The notes under the pieces are model-generated. The model was given only the letters and a program-made list of their open reading frames with translations, searched no databases and was not told the DNA's origin. From DASVUC01 sp036387255 (GTDB lineage Bacteria > Planctomycetota > Phycisphaerae > Tepidisphaerales > Tepidisphaeraceae), in NCBI GenBank assembly GCA_036387255.1, contig DASVUC010000183.1, forward strand, positions 18,290 through 82,289: DNA of 64,000 bases. The letters are read 5' to 3'. A program made the position numbers and the translations under genes. This document shows, in pieces, positions 61,571 to 64,000 of this stretch (its first letter is position 1; each line of letters starts with the position of its first letter).

Positions 61571-61573
61571 ACA

Positions 61574-63553
61574 TCAAGAAACGACACTGCGTCGTCGACG
61601 GAGTGATGCCATCGCCAAAATTAGTGTGGTCACCGCCGCAGCAGGTTCGGGGACCGACGTGGAGGTCAGACGCAGAGTCTTCCCGTTCACAATCGACAAC
61701 TGCAATCCCAATGGGGTGTGGTCGAGGATGTTGGCGAAGCTGCCAGTGATGCTGCTGGCGGTGAGGACGTCGAAGCTCGTGCCGATCGGCGGAAGGAATG
61801 TGTTATAGAGCTTGACGTCCAACGTGCCACCGAGGGTGGCAGTGCCGGTGATTTCGAGCCAGTCGTACCCCGTGCCTTGGCCTGTGCCGCCTAATTCGAT
61901 TTCAAGCAGGCCGCTGGATAGCTGCGTGTACGGCGCCATCACCGTCATATGGCCCGGTGAAAAACCAGGTGAAAGCACTCCAGCATTGAGTAGGGCCGAT
62001 GCTGTGACTGTACCCTCGCCGCCCAATGTACCGCCGAGGATGCGAACGGAATCGGTGGCCGCGATGGAGCCGCCCGTATCAACTGTTACTTTGCCCGAGA
62101 TGTCGAGTGCCTGAACCTGAAGCCGCTGAATGCGTCCGGAGTAGGTTACGGGGATGACGATGCGCGTGCCTGTTGAATGCACCAATCCCTGGCTTGAGAA
62201 ACTTGCAAAGGAGGCGTAGGGCTGGAATCCCATAGGGAAATACGACTCAGATTGAAATGCCGCAGAATACTTCGTTCCTATCGCGTTGGCGAGCGACCCG
62301 GTGGAGAAGTCGGCGACGCCGTAGCTGGCAAGGTTGATGGTGCCATTGCCGCTGGCGAAGTCCACGCTCCCGCCAGCCGACACGTCGAAGCGCTGGCCGA
62401 CGTTGAGGGTTCCGCCGCTGAACGTGAACAAGCCGCCGCTCTGGACCTTCACGCGGCCGACGTTCCCGATCCCGCCGCTCTGCTGGAAGACATCGCCGGC
62501 GCCGTTGAGGGTAACAATGCTGCTTCCCGGAAGGGAGAGGGTTCCACCGCTCTGGGTGTAGCGAGATCCCCCGCTGAGCATCACGCCCTCGCTGGCGTTG
62601 AAGGTTCCACCGCTCTGGATGTACTGTGAGCCGTTCTGCACCTGCACCGGCCCATTGGGGCCGGAGGCGTTAAAGGTTCCGCCGCTCTGGGTGAACGTCG
62701 TGGGCTTGTTGGTGGTCCCGATGTACGTGTAACCCATCGAGTTGATGGTGCCCCCCGAGATCGCGGAGTTGGCCTGGATGTTAAGAGAGCTGTAGGAGTA
62801 GTAGTTGTCGAGCAGCCCGCCAGACGCCACTTCAAAGCCAGCCTGAGAAGCAGTGAAGTTCGTCCAGTTGCCGTTGGTGTCTTTGGCGTGCACCGTCCCC
62901 TCGATCCGCATCCGGTCCGCGCGGTCCTTCGTCGCGTTCATCACAAAGCCAGCAGGAACAACAAGGAGAGGACCGGAGACATTAAACACGTCACCTTGCG
63001 TGCTGAACGACTTGAAGAGCGTGTAAGGGTTTACTCCAATCGGCAGATATATGGTTGAGCCGACGCCGCCGATCACGGTGGCATTCTGGGCGTTGTTCAT
63101 GCCGCCGCGGGACCAATCAAGGATGCCGTTGTTGGCGAGGTTCACCGTGCCGGACCCGCTGGCGAAGTTGAGGGAGCCGAGGAGGTCGAAGCGGGTGTTG
63201 ATCTGAAGGGTGCCGCCGCTGAACTGATAGGTGCTGCCGTTGTTGACGGTGAAGTTGGAGAGGGAGAGGGAGCCGCCGGTTTGATTGAGGTTGCCGAAGG
63301 CGGACTGGCCGAGGTAGAGCGAACTGGCAGTGGCGCTGCCAGACGTGATGATGGCGGTGCCTTGGTTGTCGATGTAGGCAATGTCTGCGGCACCGGGAGT
63401 TAAATCGGTGGACCAGTTGGTCGCGGTGAACCAGTCGCCCGTGGAAGGGGGAGTGAGATCCCAATTTGTTGTCGCTCCACGGCTGGGTGCGTGCGTGAAG
63501 AAGATGGCGCTGATCAGCGCGAGCGTGATGCGCAGCGAACGTCTCATGAACAT
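61574..63553 (-). CDS. Large PEP-CTERM surface protein with repeated beta strands
   Basis: 659 residues. A signal peptide (LRITLALISAIFFTHAPSRG) is followed by repeated autotransporter-like strands such as QSGGTFNAS, SGGTLSLPG and FSGGTLNVGQRFDVS, each about 20-30 residues apart, suggesting a beta-helix. The C-terminus is a PEP-CTERM signal (VPEPAAAVTTLILAMAS, then RRRRS). Exosortase processing and surface display are expected. The start is 63553 or the ATG two codons on. It ends three bases from the recombinase stop. Confidence 0.87.
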   Translation of the reverse strand: MFMRRSLRITLALISAIFFTHAPSRGATTNWDLTPPSTGDWFTATNWSTDLTPGAADIAYIDNQGTAIITSGSATASSLYLGQSAFGNLNQTGGSLSLSNFTVNNGSTYQFSGGTLQINTRFDLLGSLNFASGSGTVNLANNGILDWSRGGMNNAQNATVIGGVGSTIYLPIGVNPYTLFKSFSTQGDVFNVSGPLLVVPAGFVMNATKDRADRMRIEGTVHAKDTNGNWTNFTASQAGFEVASGGLLDNYYSYSSLNIQANSAISGGTINSMGYTYIGTTNKPTTFTQSGGTFNASGPNGPVQVQNGSQYIQSGGTFNASEGVMLSGGSRYTQSGGTLSLPGSSIVTLNGAGDVFQQSGGIGNVGRVKVQSGGLFTFSGGTLNVGQRFDVSAGGSVDFASGNGTINLASYGVADFSTGSLANAIGTKYSAAFQSESYFPMGFQPYASFASFSSQGLVHSTGTRIVIPVTYSGRIQRLQVQALDISGKVTVDTGGSIAATDSVRILGGTLGGEGTVTASALLNAGVLSPGFSPGHMTVMAPYTQLSSGLLEIELGGTGQGTGYDWLEITGTATLGGTLDVKLYNTFLPPIGTSFDVLTASSITGSFANILDHTPLGLQLSIVNGKTLRLTSTSVPEPAAAVTTLILAMASLRRRRSVVS

Positions 63554-64000
63554 CCTGCCTTTCCCGTTGGAAATCAGAATGCTGCCGGATGTCCCCTGGC
63601 AGGTGGAGTTGGCAGTTACGACTGTGCCCTCAGCCCCTTGGACATGTGATACGGACAGCCTCTAAAGCTGAGGAGATAGTAATGGATCAACCTGCTATCC
63701 GCCACCGCAAATTTAAGTCGCGATCCAACGCCTGGCCGCCACATTCACGTCCGCAAGCTGTTGTTGGGCGGTAACCAGCCAGATCATGCCATCAGCGGCA
63801 GTGGGTTGCGAATCTGTCGCCACCCAGCTTCACCCCCCAATAAATACCTTGACGGTCAGCTTCGCGCTCGCTGAAGGGGGAGAGATCCTGCCGCGTGTGC
63901 CAGAGCCGAAAGCGTTAGCGCTTTCACCGTTGCTCACGCTGCCGCTGACTGTGCGCCGGCGTTGTCCCGCATCCTAGTTATGCGAAGGGACGGACTTGGT
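63554..64000. other. Terminal region with no supported gene
   Basis: The last 447 bases contain only short frames without start signals. One palindrome, GAAAGCG TTAG CGCTTTC (63908-63925), resembles an operator or hairpin. The region may hold the upstream control of the PEP-CTERM gene and the 5' flank of a gene beyond the window. Confidence 0.45.
63908..63925. promoter_or_regulatory. Palindrome resembling an operator or hairpin
   Basis: GAAAGCG (63908-63914) and CGCTTTC (63919-63925) form a seven-base inverted repeat around TTAG, about 360 bases upstream of the PEP-CTERM gene. The symmetric core recalls LacI-family operators; no regulator is nearby. Confidence 0.3.

Larger units (their letters stand above)
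55494..61573. mobile_element. Probable integrative element at tRNA-Cys
   Basis: The region from the integrase to the serine recombinase contains two site-specific recombinases, two helix-turn-helix proteins and several small genes without recognisable homologues, and it looks visibly more A/T-rich than its surroundings. No repeated copy of the tRNA end was found at the right side, so the true limits are not fixed. Confidence 0.65.

Noticed and set aside
1..64000. CRISPR array
   Set aside because: No regularly spaced direct repeats were found on reading, and no cas-like protein is encoded.

Overview
The window is high-GC bacterial chromosome and most probably comes from the phylum Planctomycetota, class Phycisphaerae (inference). 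The signs are: three proteins ending in PEP-CTERM sorting tails; a large exported dehydrogenase carrying a C-terminal c-type cytochrome, of the kind expanded in Planctomycetes and Verrucomicrobia; an RTX-like protein with an N-terminal LESLEQRRLFA-type motif; a membrane protein opening with a CPRCGYNL zinc ribbon; and many short operons of conserved but unnamed proteins mixed with scattered housekeeping genes.

Bases 1-13,840 are ordinary chromosome. They hold a partial glpX, an ABC ATPase, an M3 oligopeptidase, a zinc-type dehydrogenase without its structural zinc lobe, a hydrolase-fold protein without catalytic residues, a SPOR-like membrane protein, an SDR plus rpiA, an aldo/keto reductase with a LigD-phosphoesterase-like partner, and an isolated nuoI. 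Bases 13,834-22,975 carry a four-gene ilvA cluster, a small divergent protein kinase, rnr, an MFS transporter and two related small exported proteins. Bases 23,070-30,603 carry a PEP-CTERM sugar dehydrogenase-like protein, a large beta-propeller protein, an aminotransferase, a SurA-like isomerase, acpS, two overlapping disordered-protein genes and a cupin. Bases 30,618-36,821 are a leftward run: lpdA, mnmE, a TPR-glycosyltransferase, a YhcH-family gene and an inositol-monophosphatase-family gene.

Bases 36,928-44,503 contain a GIY-YIG/DUF4357-like protein, a radical SAM enzyme, a PEP-CTERM protein, lutA, the cytochrome dehydrogenase and a phosphohexomutase. Bases 44,563-48,874 encode an unusual two-gene sugar ABC importer. 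Its first protein is a solute-binding protein fused to a MalF-type permease. Its second is a MalG-type permease with a large extracytoplasmic domain inserted after its first membrane helix. No ATPase lies beside them. Next come a 922-residue repeat protein, a GNAT acetyltransferase and a 937-residue winged-helix/ATPase regulator.

From the single tRNA gene (tRNA-Cys, 55,444-55,516) to about 61,570 lies a probable integrated element. A tyrosine integrase has its stop codon inside the tRNA gene, followed by two small helix-turn-helix proteins, several unrecognised small genes and a large serine recombinase. A strong inverted repeat sits at the recombinase 3' end. The chromosome then appears to resume with a PEP-CTERM surface protein, and the last 450 bases hold no gene I can support.

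A short hairpin repeat with a shared flank occurs three times (about 8,330, 26,160 and 46,307). Two copies are read into protein-coding frames. The strongest leads for something undescribed are the domain-fused ABC importer and the tRNA-Cys element with two kinds of recombinase.
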